NCBI GenBank assembly: GCA_003151115.1
Contig: PLWS01000002.1
Coordinates: forward strand, 310,001-374,000
Direction of reading: 5' to 3'
Source of the DNA: Vulcanimicrobiota bacterium
GTDB taxonomy: Bacteria > Vulcanimicrobiota > Vulcanimicrobiia > Vulcanimicrobiales > Vulcanimicrobiaceae
Length of the DNA stretch: 64,000 bases
In this document: positions 42,352 through 51,950 of the stretch, in pieces
How the letters are laid out: each line of letters begins with the position of its first letter
Position numbering within the stretch: the stretch's first letter is position 1
The notes under the pieces: generated by a model
The model's input: the letters and a program-made list of their open reading frames with translations, nothing else
Databases searched by the model: none
Told to the model about the DNA's origin: nothing
Made by a program: the position numbers and the translations under genes

Positions 42352-43101
42352 ATGAACCGACTTCTTCATATGATCTGTGCGTTTGCTTTACTTAGCGGGC
42401 TTGCAAGCACCGGCGCGAGCGCCCAGCAGAAGCCGACGCGCCATCTGGCCTATAGCTTCGATATCAGCATCACGTCTGAACTCACCGTGCAATCTTCAGG
42501 CATCGACGAGGCCGGCGGCGGCGGGAGCGGCACGACGCACTACAGCGGCGGCAATAGCGACAAGGGCACGATCACGGTCGACGTCATGGGGGTGCAGCCT
42601 GATACCGGGCTGATCGTGAACATCGCCGAGCAAGGCCGCGGCAACCGCACCGCCGAGTCGGCGACCTGCGTCGTCTACGGCATCGGCAGCGTCGTCTGCG
42701 ATCCGAACGCCAAAGTGAACGAAGAAGAGATGTCCTTGCTGCGCGTGCTCGGCCGCAATTTCGTCAACGACTCGGCCCTCGACAGCAACCACCATTGGCA
42801 GAACGTCGCGAACGGCGCCGGCGGCAAGGAAGTCAATGATTACACGATTTCGAAAGACAACCACGACGGCACGCTCGGCATCGATTTCCAGCGCGTTCTT
42901 ACCGTTGAAGGCGCAAACGGCTACCGCGCGGACACGCACGGCAGTCTCTCCTATAACCAAAAGCTCAGCGTGCCGATCCAAGTGAAGGAAGACACCGTCA
43001 CCCGCACCCACGTGGGGCAGGGCCAAGATAATCGGGTCGAACAGCAGCTGACCCTCACGCTGACGTCCGACTCGCTCGCGCAAGCGTCCACGACCCCGTA
43101 G
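42352..43101 (+). CDS. Secreted hypothetical protein, 249 aa
   Basis: The protein has a signal peptide (FALLSGLASTGASAQ) and a mature part rich in Gly, Asn, Ser and Thr with alternating pattern (TVQSSGIDEAGGGGSGTTHY, LTVEGANGYRADTHGSLSY), suggesting a beta-sandwich. Two Cys (ATCVVYGIGSVVCDP) are placed to form a disulfide. No family recognised. ATG at 42352 begins the signal peptide; the longer frame upstream is antisense to the small membrane protein. Confidence 0.75.
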   Translation: MNRLLHMICAFALLSGLASTGASAQQKPTRHLAYSFDISITSELTVQSSGIDEAGGGGSGTTHYSGGNSDKGTITVDVMGVQPDTGLIVNIAEQGRGNRTAESATCVVYGIGSVVCDPNAKVNEEEMSLLRVLGRNFVNDSALDSNHHWQNVANGAGGKEVNDYTISKDNHDGTLGIDFQRVLTVEGANGYRADTHGSLSYNQKLSVPIQVKEDTVTRTHVGQGQDNRVEQQLTLTLTSDSLAQASTTP

Positions 43102-43141
43102 CAGAGAGCGGCTCCGCGCCGTCGAACAGGCGTTCGTATTC

Positions 43142-45739
43142 ATGGAGCCGCTTTTTAACGCCCTGCATCCTGATGTCGCGCGATGGTGCCGCGATGTCTT
43201 AAAGGAAGCCACAGAACCGCAGCGCGCCGCCATACCCCTGGGCCTCGAGCGCCGGAACGTGCTGGTTTCCTCACCTACCGGCACCGGCAAGACCCTCGCC
43301 GCCTTCTTGCCCGTCATCTCGGCCCTGGCGCACCGCCGCGACGAGGACAGGCTCTTTCCACGCACGTTTGCGCTCTATATCTCCCCGCTGCGCGCGCTGG
43401 GCTACGACGTCGAGCATAACGTGCGTCGCCCGCTGCGCGAGATGGGCTTGCTGGAGCGCCCGAACTCGCCGCGCGCGCGGCTCCGCCGCGGACGCATCCG
43501 CGAAACGCACGTTCGCACGGGTGTGCGCACGGGCGACACGCCCAAGGACGAGCGCCGGCTGATGCTCTCCCGCCCGCCGCATATCCTGATGACCACGCCG
43601 GAGTCGCTCGCGGTGATGCTGGCCATGGAGTCATACCGCAAGACCCTGCGCACGGTCGAAACCGTCATTGTCGATGAAGTGCACGCGCTCGCAACCAACA
43701 AGCGCGGCGCGCAGCTCGCGCTCTTGCTCGAATCGCTGGAAGAACTGGCCGAAACGCCGTTCAACCGCATCGGGCTCTCGGCGACGATCAGCCCGCTCGA
43801 CCGGGTCGCAAAGTTTTTGGCCGGCGCCGATCGTGAGTGCGAGATCGTCGACGCGCGGCGGTTGCGCTCCATTTCCATCGACGTGCTGGCGCCGTTTCCC
43901 AACGCAATGGCGCCGCTGGCGACCGTCGCGCAAGCGGCGGCGCGGCTCAGCCGGGAAGAGCGCACGACGCTCGTCTTTACCAACGTGCGCAGCCAAGCCG
44001 AACTGATCGCGCACGGCATGGCGCAGATTCTGGAACCGGAGAGCGTCGAAGAAGTGAACGGCCAGCCGCGCGAGCGGCAATACGATTCGCGCATCGGCGT
44101 ACACCATAGCGCGCTCGAACGCAACGTCCGCCATCGCGTCGAAGCCGCGTTGCGCGCGGGCAAACTTCGCAGCGTCGTCTGCAGCTCGAGTTTGGAGCTG
44201 GGCGTCGACATCGGCTTCGTCGATCGGGCTTTGGTGATCGGCGGCGCGCGCGGCATGACGCCGACGCTGCAGCGCATCGGCCGCGCCGGCCACCGTCCGG
44301 GCGCGGTCGCGCGCGGCACGATCATCGCGCAAGATCGCGATGACATCGTCGAAGCCGCCGCCACCAAACGCTGCATCGCCGACTCCGTTCTCGAAGAAGC
44401 CGCGATCCCGCAAGCGCCGCTCGACGTGCTGGCGCAGTGGCTGGTCGGCAGCGTCTGCTACGACAGCCGGCTGCCGATCGACGATGCGTTGCGCATCGCG
44501 CGGCGCGCCTATCCGTTCGCGCAACTCGAACGCAGCGATCTGGTCGCGTGCGCGCGCTATCTTTCAGGCGGAGGCGTCGGCGAGGACGAAGCGCATGTGC
44601 GGCGCTTAGGTTTCGACGGCGAAGCGCTCTACGGGCTCGGCCGCGAAGTCTGCGCCGCATTCTTCGAAAACGTCGGCACGATTCCCGACGAGCAGCATGT
44701 CCCGGTGACGTTAAAGGGCGCGCGGCACGCGATCGGCCGCGTAGAAGAGAGTTTCCTCAGCGAAATCCGGCAAGGCGACGTCTTCGTGCTCAACGGCCGC
44801 ACGCTGCGCGTAAAGGAACTGACGGGCACCGGCATCATCGTCGAACCGCACGCCGGCCGTCCAACCGTTCCGCAATGGAGCTCGCACCTGCGCGGTATTC
44901 CCACCGCACTCGCCGCCGAGATCCATACGCTCCGCAACGGCGTCGCCGAGCGCTTCCGCAGTGGCGGGGGGAGCGCGCTCGAGTATCTCCGCACCCGGTA
45001 CGGGCTCGAAGGTTTGGAGGCGGAGCACGTAGTGCGCTACATCTCCGAACAGATCGCGCTGTCCGGCGTGCCCGACGCGACGCATCCGGTGATCGAGATC
45101 TACCGCATCGACGGCAAGCAGTGCGCGGTCTTCCACACCGGCGCAGGCCGCCGGATCAACGAAACGCTGGCGCGTGCGATTGCGACGCGTATCTTTTGGC
45201 AGATCCGCGCAAACGTGCAGCTCACGACCGATGATAACGGTTTTCTGCTGACGCTTCCGGCCGGTAAATCCATGCGCGACGAGACATGGGCGAAACTGCT
45301 GCATGTACACGATTTCGAACGCGACCTGCTGGCCGGGCTGCGCAGTTCGCATTTGCTGCGCAACCAATTCCGCTACGTCGCGAACACGGGGCTGTTGGTC
45401 TTGCGCCGGGCCGGCGGCAAGACGTTGCGCCGCCGCGCGCTGTCGTGGAATTCGCAGCGCATCTTCGAGCGCATCTTTGCAAGCGATCGCGACTTTCCGC
45501 TGCTGCGCGAGACGCTGCGCACCGTGACGCGCGACCTGCTCGATGCGCCGGGCGCGCTGGCCTATCTGGAATCGATCGAGCACCCAATCCGGCTCTTTCA
45601 TCCCAAAGCCGCCTCGCCGTTCACCTTCGGCATCATCACGTCGAGCTTTGGCGACACCGTCGTGCTCGACGATCGCTCGAGCATGGTCGAGGCGTTGCAT
45701 CAGCGCGTGCAGGAAGTGCTGGAACGCCGTGCTTCGTGA
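43142..45739 (+). CDS. Lhr-family ATP-dependent helicase (ligase-associated DEXH-box type)
   Basis: The 865-aa superfamily-2 helicase has motif I VSSPTGTGKTLAAF, II VIVDEVHAL (DEVH), III LSATISP, IV VFTNVRSQ, V SSSLELGVDIG and VI LQRIGRAGHRPGAV. A winged helix and the Lhr-core domain follow. About 860 residues equals the core Lhr size. It overlaps the PdeM-like nuclease gene by 11 bases; this pair is the known ligase-associated DNA-repair couple. No DNA ligase is present in the window. Confidence 0.93.
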   Translation: MEPLFNALHPDVARWCRDVLKEATEPQRAAIPLGLERRNVLVSSPTGTGKTLAAFLPVISALAHRRDEDRLFPRTFALYISPLRALGYDVEHNVRRPLREMGLLERPNSPRARLRRGRIRETHVRTGVRTGDTPKDERRLMLSRPPHILMTTPESLAVMLAMESYRKTLRTVETVIVDEVHALATNKRGAQLALLLESLEELAETPFNRIGLSATISPLDRVAKFLAGADRECEIVDARRLRSISIDVLAPFPNAMAPLATVAQAAARLSREERTTLVFTNVRSQAELIAHGMAQILEPESVEEVNGQPRERQYDSRIGVHHSALERNVRHRVEAALRAGKLRSVVCSSSLELGVDIGFVDRALVIGGARGMTPTLQRIGRAGHRPGAVARGTIIAQDRDDIVEAAATKRCIADSVLEEAAIPQAPLDVLAQWLVGSVCYDSRLPIDDALRIARRAYPFAQLERSDLVACARYLSGGGVGEDEAHVRRLGFDGEALYGLGREVCAAFFENVGTIPDEQHVPVTLKGARHAIGRVEESFLSEIRQGDVFVLNGRTLRVKELTGTGIIVEPHAGRPTVPQWSSHLRGIPTALAAEIHTLRNGVAERFRSGGGSALEYLRTRYGLEGLEAEHVVRYISEQIALSGVPDATHPVIEIYRIDGKQCAVFHTGAGRRINETLARAIATRIFWQIRANVQLTTDDNGFLLTLPAGKSMRDETWAKLLHVHDFERDLLAGLRSSHLLRNQFRYVANTGLLVLRRAGGKTLRRRALSWNSQRIFERIFASDRDFPLLRETLRTVTRDLLDAPGALAYLESIEHPIRLFHPKAASPFTFGIITSSFGDTVVLDDRSSMVEALHQRVQEVLERRAS

Positions 45740-46484
45740 AGCGGCCGCGCGCCGCGTGCCGCTGGCCGAGGGAATCGACGCCGTCGCGCCTGGGCTGCTC
45801 TGGATGCGCGAAACGCGCACGATCGTGGCGGCCGACGCCCATCTCGCCTACGAAGACGTCATTGGCGGCGCGCTGCCGACCTGGAGCACCGGCGACGCGA
45901 TCTCGGTGCTGCAGAAAGCGGCTCAAGAATTCGGCGCGCGCGAGTTTCTTTTTCTCGGTGACGTTATTCATGGCGCGCGCATGAGCGAAGGCGCCGCGCT
46001 TGAAGTGCAGTCCGGACTGGAGCGGCTGCGCGCGCTCGCGCTAGTAACGCTGGTCGCCGGCAACCACGAAGGCCGCACGCGCGGCGCGGACGTGCTGGGC
46101 GATACGGTGGAATTCGCCGAGCGTTCCGGCTGGCTACTGATACATGGCGATAAGCAGTCGCTGGCGGGGCGCGCCATCATTGGACACTTGCATCCGAGCG
46201 TGCGCAGCGACGGAACCACTGCGCCGGTATTTCTCGCGGGAGAGCGGATCATCGTCGTGCCTGCGCTTACACCGTATTCCGAAGGCCTCGACGTTTGCGG
46301 GGACGACTGTTTCGAAGCGCTCCAAGCATTTGGCGTTACATCGCGCGGCGAACTGCAAGTCGTGGCCACAACAGAAGAACTCGTGTATCCGCTCGGATCG
46401 GTCTCCGGCTTGCGGCAAGAACTCCGGCGCCCTTCGCAGCCGCAACATCATTACCGCCGGAAGTTTCTGCGCCCCGATCGCTAG
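45729..46484 (+). CDS. pdeM: PdeM-like calcineurin-type phosphoesterase (ligase-associated endonuclease)
   Basis: The 251-aa metallophosphoesterase has TIVAADAHLAYED (Asp/His metal pair), LFLGDVIHGA (GD), LVAGNHEGRT (GNHE) and IHGDK with IIGHLHPS (His ligands). The PdeM family accompanies Lhr helicases and acts in damage response. GTG at 45729 starts it inside the helicase end; the longer frame upstream is only a shadow. Its TAG overlaps the NUDIX stop by 4 bases on the other strand. Confidence 0.88.
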   Translation: MLREAAARRVPLAEGIDAVAPGLLWMRETRTIVAADAHLAYEDVIGGALPTWSTGDAISVLQKAAQEFGAREFLFLGDVIHGARMSEGAALEVQSGLERLRALALVTLVAGNHEGRTRGADVLGDTVEFAERSGWLLIHGDKQSLAGRAIIGHLHPSVRSDGTTAPVFLAGERIIVVPALTPYSEGLDVCGDDCFEALQAFGVTSRGELQVVATTEELVYPLGSVSGLRQELRRPSQPQHHYRRKFLRPDR

Positions 46485-47020
46485 CGCAAGCGGTCCAGCA
46501 TCAAATAGATCGATGCGACGTGCGCGACCGAATCGATCGTCCCGTCGCGTACGAAACCGTGCAGCTCGTCGAGCGCCGCCAGCTCGACGGTGATCTCTTC
46601 ACCCAGTCCGAGGTTTTGCTTTCCGGCGAGCGTGACGTTAGGCGCGTAAAAGAGGTGCGCGACGGTGTCTGCATTGGTCGGGTCGGTGCAAAACGAATGC
46701 ACGAGGTCCATCGCACCGGCGTAACCGGTTTCTTCGGAGAACTCGCGTAGCGCGGTTTGCAGCGGCTGCTCGCCGGGGTCGATCGCGCCGGCCGGAAGTT
46801 CCAACAAGACTTTGCCGATGCCGTGCTTGTACTGACGCACCAAAACGACACGCCCGTCGGCGGTCGTCGCAAAAATGACCACGAACCCCCGACTCTCTTT
46901 GACGTAATAGTCTTCGATGGTACGTCCGTCTGGAAGTTCGATCCGGTCTTTGCGCAGTCGCAAGTGTTCCGAATCGACGACATACGAAGAAGAAGTCACG
47001 CGCCAACGCGATCCGCTCAT
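46481..47020 (-). CDS. NUDIX hydrolase (ADP-ribose pyrophosphatase-like)
   Basis: The 179-aa protein has a full Nudix box, GAIDPGEQPLQTALREFSEE followed by TGY, preceded by VVLVRQYKHGIGKVLLELP as in ADP-ribose and nucleoside-diphosphate-sugar pyrophosphatases. ATG at 47020 is chosen because the earlier 20 codons do not resemble the family. Substrate not defined. Diverges from the PaaH-like gene by 50 bases. Confidence 0.9.
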   Translation of the reverse strand: MSGSRWRVTSSSYVVDSEHLRLRKDRIELPDGRTIEDYYVKESRGFVVIFATTADGRVVLVRQYKHGIGKVLLELPAGAIDPGEQPLQTALREFSEETGYAGAMDLVHSFCTDPTNADTVAHLFYAPNVTLAGKQNLGLGEEITVELAALDELHGFVRDGTIDSVAHVASIYLMLDRLR

Positions 47021-47070
47021 GCCGCTCGGTTCGGCATGAACCGCCGCCGTCCCCGAACAATGAGGAAAGC

Positions 47071-48669
47071 GTGTCTTCAATCGTAGTGGTAGGCGGCGGG
47101 ACGATGGGCGCCGGCATCGCAGCCGTCGCGGCGCTTGCGGGCGACGACGTTGCGTTAATCGAGCCCGATGCGGCCGCCCGTGAGCGAGCGCGGCAGCTCA
47201 TCGCCGGTGCGGCGAACGATCGCGCGGGCAAGGTGCAATACTACGAAACGCTTCCGCCGGGGATCCAAGCCGATCTCGCGGTTGAAGCCGTGCCGGAGCG
47301 TCTGGACCTCAAGCGCTCCGTTTTCGCGAATCTCGCGCAGGCACTCGGCCCGCAAGCCGTGCTCGCGACCAATACGTCTTCGCTTTCGGTCGGCGAAATC
47401 GCGCAAGGCCTCCCAAATCCCGAGCGCGTGTTAGGGTTACATTTTTTCAACCCGCCCACGGCGATGAAGTTGGTCGAAATCGTGCGTGGAGCAGAAACCG
47501 GCGATGAGGCGATCGAACGCGCGCGCGCGGCTGCAACGCGTTTCGGAAAGACTGCCGTCGTTGCCGCCGACACGCCGGGGTTCATCGTGAATCGTGTTGC
47601 GCGTCCGTATTATCTGCAGGCATTGCGGGCATACGACGCCGGAATCGCAACGGTCGAAGAACTCGACCGGCTCGCGCGCGGCGCCGGCTTTCGCATGGGC
47701 CCGTTCGAACTGATGGATCTCATCGGGCTCGACGTCAACCTCGCAACGTCGGAGTCGATCTACGAGCGCACGGGCGCGAAACGCTTGGAACCCGTTGCGC
47801 TACAGCGCGAGCTGGTGCAGGACGGAAAGTTGGGGCGCAAGAGCGGCGCGGGCTTTTATGATTACAGCAAAGGAAAACCGGCGCACGACGATGCGCCGCC
47901 GGCGCTGCCCGCGGAGATCAACACCGAAGAAAGGATTCTCGTCATCGGCTTGACCAACGCCGCCATCGAACTGCGCGAAGCGCTCGACAAGGCCTACGCG
48001 CACGTGAACGTCTGCGAGAATCCCGAAGCCGTTGACGATATGCCGCTCGACGCGACCATCGTCATCGACGCGGGCGACGGCGTGAACGACCGCGGCGGAT
48101 TCATTGGCGAATTGGAAGCGGTCTTTCCACCCGAAACGGTTTTTTTGGTCGATGCCTATGCGCTCGACATGAGCCGGCTCGCCAAGAGATTGCGCCATCC
48201 CGAGAGGGTCGCCGGTTTCGGCGTGCTCGGTTCGCTCGCGAGACAGAGTGTCATCGAAATTGCCGACGCGGAAGCGACCGGCGACGACGCGCTGGAATTG
48301 GCGCAAGAAGTTTTTGAATCGATCGGCAAGAGCGTCGTACTTGTGGAAGATCGGCCCGGTCTATTTTTGGGGCGGACGATCGGTTCGATCGTGAACGAAG
48401 CGGTCTACGGAGTCGAGGAAGGTGTCGCTTCAGCCGACGACATCGACCTCGCTATGCGCCTGGGCACGAACTACCCGCTTGGCCCGATCGCATGGGGGCG
48501 CGAAATCGGCGGCGACCGCATCGTTCGCATCTTGCAACGGCTCGCGGGCGCCGACGGTGTAGCTTTCGCGCCCCAGCGCGCGTTGTGGGTGCTGGATGTG
48601 GAAGACGATCAAGACCCTGTCTCAACGCAGTCTGGAAGCGCAACGCCGTATCCCGGAATATTTGGATGA
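47071..48669 (+). CDS. 3-hydroxyacyl-CoA dehydrogenase (PaaH/PaaC-like, two tandem modules)
   Basis: The 532-aa enzyme oxidises L-3-hydroxyacyl-CoA with NAD. The Rossmann domain is visible: [33 protein letters not shown] and GLHFFNPP with catalytic His. Next come [16 protein letters not shown] and [15 protein letters not shown] second, shorter 3HCDH helical domain follows ([27 protein letters not shown]). This matches the size of phenylacetate-type PaaH. GAGGAAAGC precedes the GTG start. First of an overlapping run with thiolase and aldehyde dehydrogenase. Confidence 0.92.
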   Translation: MSSIVVVGGGTMGAGIAAVAALAGDDVALIEPDAAARERARQLIAGAANDRAGKVQYYETLPPGIQADLAVEAVPERLDLKRSVFANLAQALGPQAVLATNTSSLSVGEIAQGLPNPERVLGLHFFNPPTAMKLVEIVRGAETGDEAIERARAAATRFGKTAVVAADTPGFIVNRVARPYYLQALRAYDAGIATVEELDRLARGAGFRMGPFELMDLIGLDVNLATSESIYERTGAKRLEPVALQRELVQDGKLGRKSGAGFYDYSKGKPAHDDAPPALPAEINTEERILVIGLTNAAIELREALDKAYAHVNVCENPEAVDDMPLDATIVIDAGDGVNDRGGFIGELEAVFPPETVFLVDAYALDMSRLAKRLRHPERVAGFGVLGSLARQSVIEIADAEATGDDALELAQEVFESIGKSVVLVEDRPGLFLGRTIGSIVNEAVYGVEEGVASADDIDLAMRLGTNYPLGPIAWGREIGGDRIVRILQRLAGADGVAFAPQRALWVLDVEDDQDPVSTQSGSATPYPGIFG

Positions 48670-49838
48670 TGCGTAACATTGTCGTCGTCGACGCAGCGCG
48701 TACGCCGATCGGAAGATACGGCGGTGCGCTTGCGAACGTGCGTCCCGATGATCTCGCGGCGCTCGTGATAAAAGCCATCGTCGAACGCACCGGCGTCGAT
48801 CCGAAAAAGATCGAAGACGCCTTCTTCGGCGCCGCCAATCAAGCCGGCGAAGATAATCGCAACGTCGCGCGCATGGCCGCGCTGCTGGCGGGGCTGCCGG
48901 TCGAGACTGCAGGCGTGACGATCAACCGCTTGTGCGGCAGCAGTCTGCAGGCGCTCAACTCGGCCGCGCATGCGATTGCGTACGGCGAGAGTGACGTCGT
49001 TATTGCGGGCGGCGTCGAATCGATGACGCGCGCGCCTTTCGTGCAGCTGAAAGCGGAGAAACCGTTCGAGCGCGCACCCGAGCTTTACGATACAACTCTC
49101 GGCTGGCGCATGGTGAACCAGCGCATGCAAGAGTTGTATCCGCCCGTTACACTTGGCCAAACTGCGGAAAACGTCGCCGAACGCTACGGCATTTCGCGTG
49201 AGGAGCAAGATCGTTTCGCTTACGAATCGCAGATGCGCGTGAAGGCGGCCGTTGAAAAGGGTGCGTTCGCGGACGAGCTCGTCCCGGTAGGCGGCGTCGC
49301 CGCCGACGAACATCCGCGCCCCGATACGACGCTCGACGCTTTGTCGAAGCTCAAGCCCGCGTTCAAAACCAACGGCACGGTGACGGCGGGGAATTCGGCG
49401 GGAATAAACGACGGAGCGGCGGCGCTGCTCTTGTGCGAAGCCGAAACTGCAAAGCACCTTGGCCTGCGGCCCATGGCGCGCGTCGTCGCGACGGCGGCGG
49501 CCGGCGTGCATCCCGACTTCATGGGCCTAGGCCCGATTCCGGCGACGCGCAAAGCCCTCGCGCGCGCGGGCCTGTCGATGGCCGATATCGACCTGGTCGA
49601 AATAAACGAAGCCTTCGCAGCCCAATCGATTGCATGCTTGCGCGACCTGGAGATTGACCCGGCCAAGGCGAACGTAAACGGCGGCGCGATTGCGCTCGGG
49701 CACCCGCTCGGCGCGAGCGGAGCGCGCATCGCCACGACTCTGCTGCACGAACTGCGGCGGCGCGGCGCGCGTTATGGTTTGGCGACGATGTGCATCGGCG
49801 TCGGGCAAGGCGTTAGTACGATTTTCGAAAGGCTTTGA
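48669..49838 (+). CDS. Thiolase (acetyl-CoA/3-oxoadipyl-CoA acyltransferase, PaaJ/PcaF-like)
   Basis: The 389-aa thiolase has the nucleophilic Cys in [51 protein letters not shown] (His) and MCIGVGQG (second Cys). It cleaves 3-oxoacyl-CoA with CoA. The N-terminus [15 protein letters not shown] is typical of PaaJ/PcaF. The ATG overlaps the dehydrogenase stop (GGATGATG: ATG at 48666 also possible); the ALDH ATG overlaps its own stop (TGATG). Confidence 0.93.
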   Translation: MRNIVVVDAARTPIGRYGGALANVRPDDLAALVIKAIVERTGVDPKKIEDAFFGAANQAGEDNRNVARMAALLAGLPVETAGVTINRLCGSSLQALNSAAHAIAYGESDVVIAGGVESMTRAPFVQLKAEKPFERAPELYDTTLGWRMVNQRMQELYPPVTLGQTAENVAERYGISREEQDRFAYESQMRVKAAVEKGAFADELVPVGGVAADEHPRPDTTLDALSKLKPAFKTNGTVTAGNSAGINDGAAALLLCEAETAKHLGLRPMARVVATAAAGVHPDFMGLGPIPATRKALARAGLSMADIDLVEINEAFAAQSIACLRDLEIDPAKANVNGGAIALGHPLGASGARIATTLLHELRRRGARYGLATMCIGVGQGVSTIFERL

Positions 49839-51331
49839 TGGCGGTAACTGCAGCGAAAGCGAAAACTGAACTCTTCATCGGCAATCAATGGGCCGGCGCT
49901 TCCGACGGAGCGGTGTACGAAGACACCAATCCCGCAACCGGCGCAGTCATCGCCCAAGTCGCAAACGCGTCGGCTGCCGACGTCGACCGCGCGGTAACCG
50001 CCGCGCGCAACGCGCTCGAGCGCGGCAAGTGGAGCACGATGGCCGCATCGCGCCGGGCGAAGATCGTCTACAAAATCGCGCAGCTCATCGCCGAGCGTGC
50101 CGGCGACATCGCGCTCCTGGAAACGCGCGACAACGGCAAGACGCTCGGTACCGCTAAGGGCGAGTTAGGCGCCATCGCCGATTGCTTCGAGTTTTACGCC
50201 GGCGCCGCGACGAAAAACTACGGCAACAGTTTGCCGGGTCCGCTGCCCAACTATCTCGCACAGACGGTGCGCGAACCCGTCGGCGTTGTCGGCGCCATTG
50301 TGCCGTGGAACTTTCCGTTGCTGCTGGCTTCGTGGAAAGTTGCGCCGGCGCTCGCTGCAGGCTGCACGATTGTGCTCAAACCTGCCGGACAGACGCCGCT
50401 CTCGGCGCTCGAGCTTGCGAAGATCGCGCTCGAGGCCGGATTGCCCGAAGGCGTGCTCAACGTGATCACAGGCGAAGGCCGCGATCTGGGACAAGCGATC
50501 GTCGAGCATCCCGGCATCGACAAGATCGCATTCACCGGAAGCACGGCGACGGGCATACGCGTCGCCGCTACGGCCGCCAAAACAATAAAACGCGTTACGC
50601 TCGAGCTTGGCGGCAAGTCGCCGTCGATCGTTTTCGACGACGCCGACGTCACGCAGGCCGTCAACGGCGCGCTCTACGGCATCTTTTACAACGCGGGCCA
50701 ATGTTGTGAGGCGCGTTCGCGCGTTCTGGTGCACGAAACCATCGCGGACGAATTCATCGCGGCATTTACCGAAAAGGCACGCAAGTTGCGCGTCGGCAAT
50801 CCGGAGGACCCGCAGACGCAGATCGGCGCGATTACGACGCAGGAGCAGTACGACAAGATCAAGTCGTATTGCGACATCGGCGCTGGCGAAGGCGCGAAGC
50901 TGCTGCTCGGCGGCGGGCCCCAGCGCGTGGGCGACGGATTCGAGCAAGGCAAGTTTTGGAGCGTCAGCGCATACGAAGCGCAGCCGGCGCACCGCATTTC
51001 GCGCGAAGAAGTTTTCGGTCCGGTCGCTACGATTACGCGCTTTAAAGATGAAGCGGAAGCGATCGCGATGGCAAACGACAGCGAGTACGGTTTGTCCGCC
51101 AGCATCTGGACGCAGAATCTCGGGCGCGCCGGCCGCACGGCCAAAGCGCTGCGCACGGGAACCGTGGCGATCAATACGCCCTACTCGGTATTCCCGGGCG
51201 TTCCGTTCGGCGGCTACAAGCAGTCGGGCTACGGGCGCGAGTTGGGCATCGAAACGATGGCGCTCTATTCGGAAGTGAAGAGTATCATTACGTATATCGG
51301 CGAGAAGCCCATCGACCCATTTGGAGTTTGA
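49838..51331 (+). CDS. NAD(P)-dependent aldehyde dehydrogenase
   Basis: The 497-aa ALDH has VPWNFPLLLASWKVAPALAA, FTGSTATG, VTLELGGKSPSIVF (general base Glu) and FYNAGQCCEARSRV (catalytic Cys). The C-terminal phrases EEVFGPVATI and PFGGYKQSGYGRELG are also conserved. It would oxidise an aldehyde formed in the pathway to an acid or CoA ester; with the oxygenase nearby a ring-cleavage semialdehyde is a candidate. Coupled to the thiolase by TGATG. Confidence 0.93.
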   Translation: MAVTAAKAKTELFIGNQWAGASDGAVYEDTNPATGAVIAQVANASAADVDRAVTAARNALERGKWSTMAASRRAKIVYKIAQLIAERAGDIALLETRDNGKTLGTAKGELGAIADCFEFYAGAATKNYGNSLPGPLPNYLAQTVREPVGVVGAIVPWNFPLLLASWKVAPALAAGCTIVLKPAGQTPLSALELAKIALEAGLPEGVLNVITGEGRDLGQAIVEHPGIDKIAFTGSTATGIRVAATAAKTIKRVTLELGGKSPSIVFDDADVTQAVNGALYGIFYNAGQCCEARSRVLVHETIADEFIAAFTEKARKLRVGNPEDPQTQIGAITTQEQYDKIKSYCDIGAGEGAKLLLGGGPQRVGDGFEQGKFWSVSAYEAQPAHRISREEVFGPVATITRFKDEAEAIAMANDSEYGLSASIWTQNLGRAGRTAKALRTGTVAINTPYSVFPGVPFGGYKQSGYGRELGIETMALYSEVKSIITYIGEKPIDPFGV

Positions 51332-51334
51332 GCC

Positions 51335-51655
51335 ATAGAAGCACTGAAAATTGGGACGACGTACCAAACCACCTACGGCACGCTGTGGAAGGATGGAACG
51401 TTTTTTCCGCGCGGCACGAAAGTGGTGGTCGTCGGTCTTCACCTCGTCGAAGGTTTTTGCGTTCGCTTCCCGGCTGAAATAGACGGCGACCCGCTCGAAA
51501 CGTGGGAAGACTGGGAAGAGAGCGATTTTCTAGCCGAGGAAGGCGGGGTTGAAATCGCCGCACCGGTCTCACAAGCCATGCTTTCGGAAGCGCGCGAAGT
51601 TTTGCGCGACGCCGAAGACGGCTGCCATCTCCATTTCCACGAAGACGCGGACTAA
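51335..51655 (+). CDS. Hypothetical 106-aa protein with apparent ATA start
   Basis: The frame is open from directly after the ALDH stop. GGAG lies 8 bases before ATA (51335), giving I/M-EALKIGTTYQTTYGTLW...FPRGTKVVVVGLHLVEG, compact and beta-rich, then an acidic tail DWEESDFLAEEGG and HLHFHEDAD. The first canonical start (GTG, 51422) would remove the first 29 residues including what looks like the first two strands. No family recognised. It probably belongs to the aldehyde dehydrogenase message. Confidence 0.6.
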   Translation: MEALKIGTTYQTTYGTLWKDGTFFPRGTKVVVVGLHLVEGFCVRFPAEIDGDPLETWEDWEESDFLAEEGGVEIAAPVSQAMLSEAREVLRDAEDGCHLHFHEDAD

Positions 51656-51664
51656 ATAAGAAGA

Positions 51665-51682
51665 GCCGCCTGATTAGGCGGC
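51665..51682 (+). terminator. Hairpin after the 106-aa gene
   Basis: A 7-bp perfect stem GCCGCCT / AGGCGGC with loop GATT begins 10 bases past the stop. It lacks a T-run on the plus strand, so termination is possible but weak. A second stem AATCGC/GCGATT (51697-51720) is followed by TTTA. Confidence 0.45.
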
Positions 51683-51765
51683 CCGTCGCGTAGCGCAATC
51701 GCCGTGTCGCCGTAGCGATTTTAGCACGCGAGCGGCCTGGGTGGAAGACCCAACTGTGTTGGGCC

Positions 51766-51837
51766 TGGAGCCGACGGGATTCGAACCCGCACTTCCGAGT
51801 TGGCGACACGGCGCGCTACCAATTACGCTAAGGCCCC
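51766..51837 (-). tRNA. Atypical tRNA: Ala-type acceptor stem, anticodon arm reads GCC in register
   Basis: On the minus strand a 72-nt cloverleaf is seen: acceptor GGGGCCT/CGGCTCC with a G3·T70 wobble (the tRNA-Ala identity pair) and a T7-C66 mismatch. The D stem is GCGT/GCGC and the T arm is GCGGG TTCGAAT CCCGT. The discriminator is A and no CCA is encoded. The anticodon stem CCGTG/CTCGG has a T-T mismatch, and the loop TCGCCAA puts C where U33 is universal, with GCC (Gly) at 34-36. It may be a decayed or deviant tRNA. Amino acid identity is not settled. Confidence 0.6.
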
Positions 51838-51950
51838 GACCCAATCCAGGACAGTAGCGCCCGCTTATTGCGAGGAGATTTCCGCGCCGTTGCCGTTCCG
51901 TGTGCCGCCCCGCGAGGCTCGGAAGGCATCGTGGTATAAGGAGAGTCTCG

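Noticed and set aside
44711-45820. 369-aa minus-strand frame antisense to the Lhr helicase
   Set aside because: No domain, Arg/Ala/Gln-rich composition typical of antisense frames, no ribosome site.
48609-49511. 300-aa antisense frame under the thiolase
   Set aside because: His/Arg-rich shadow with no domain; the thiolase on the plus strand is unmistakable.
50165-51442. 425-aa minus-strand frame antisense to the aldehyde dehydrogenase
   Set aside because: GC-rich codon shadow; the plus strand carries a full ALDH with catalytic residues and overlapping neighbours.
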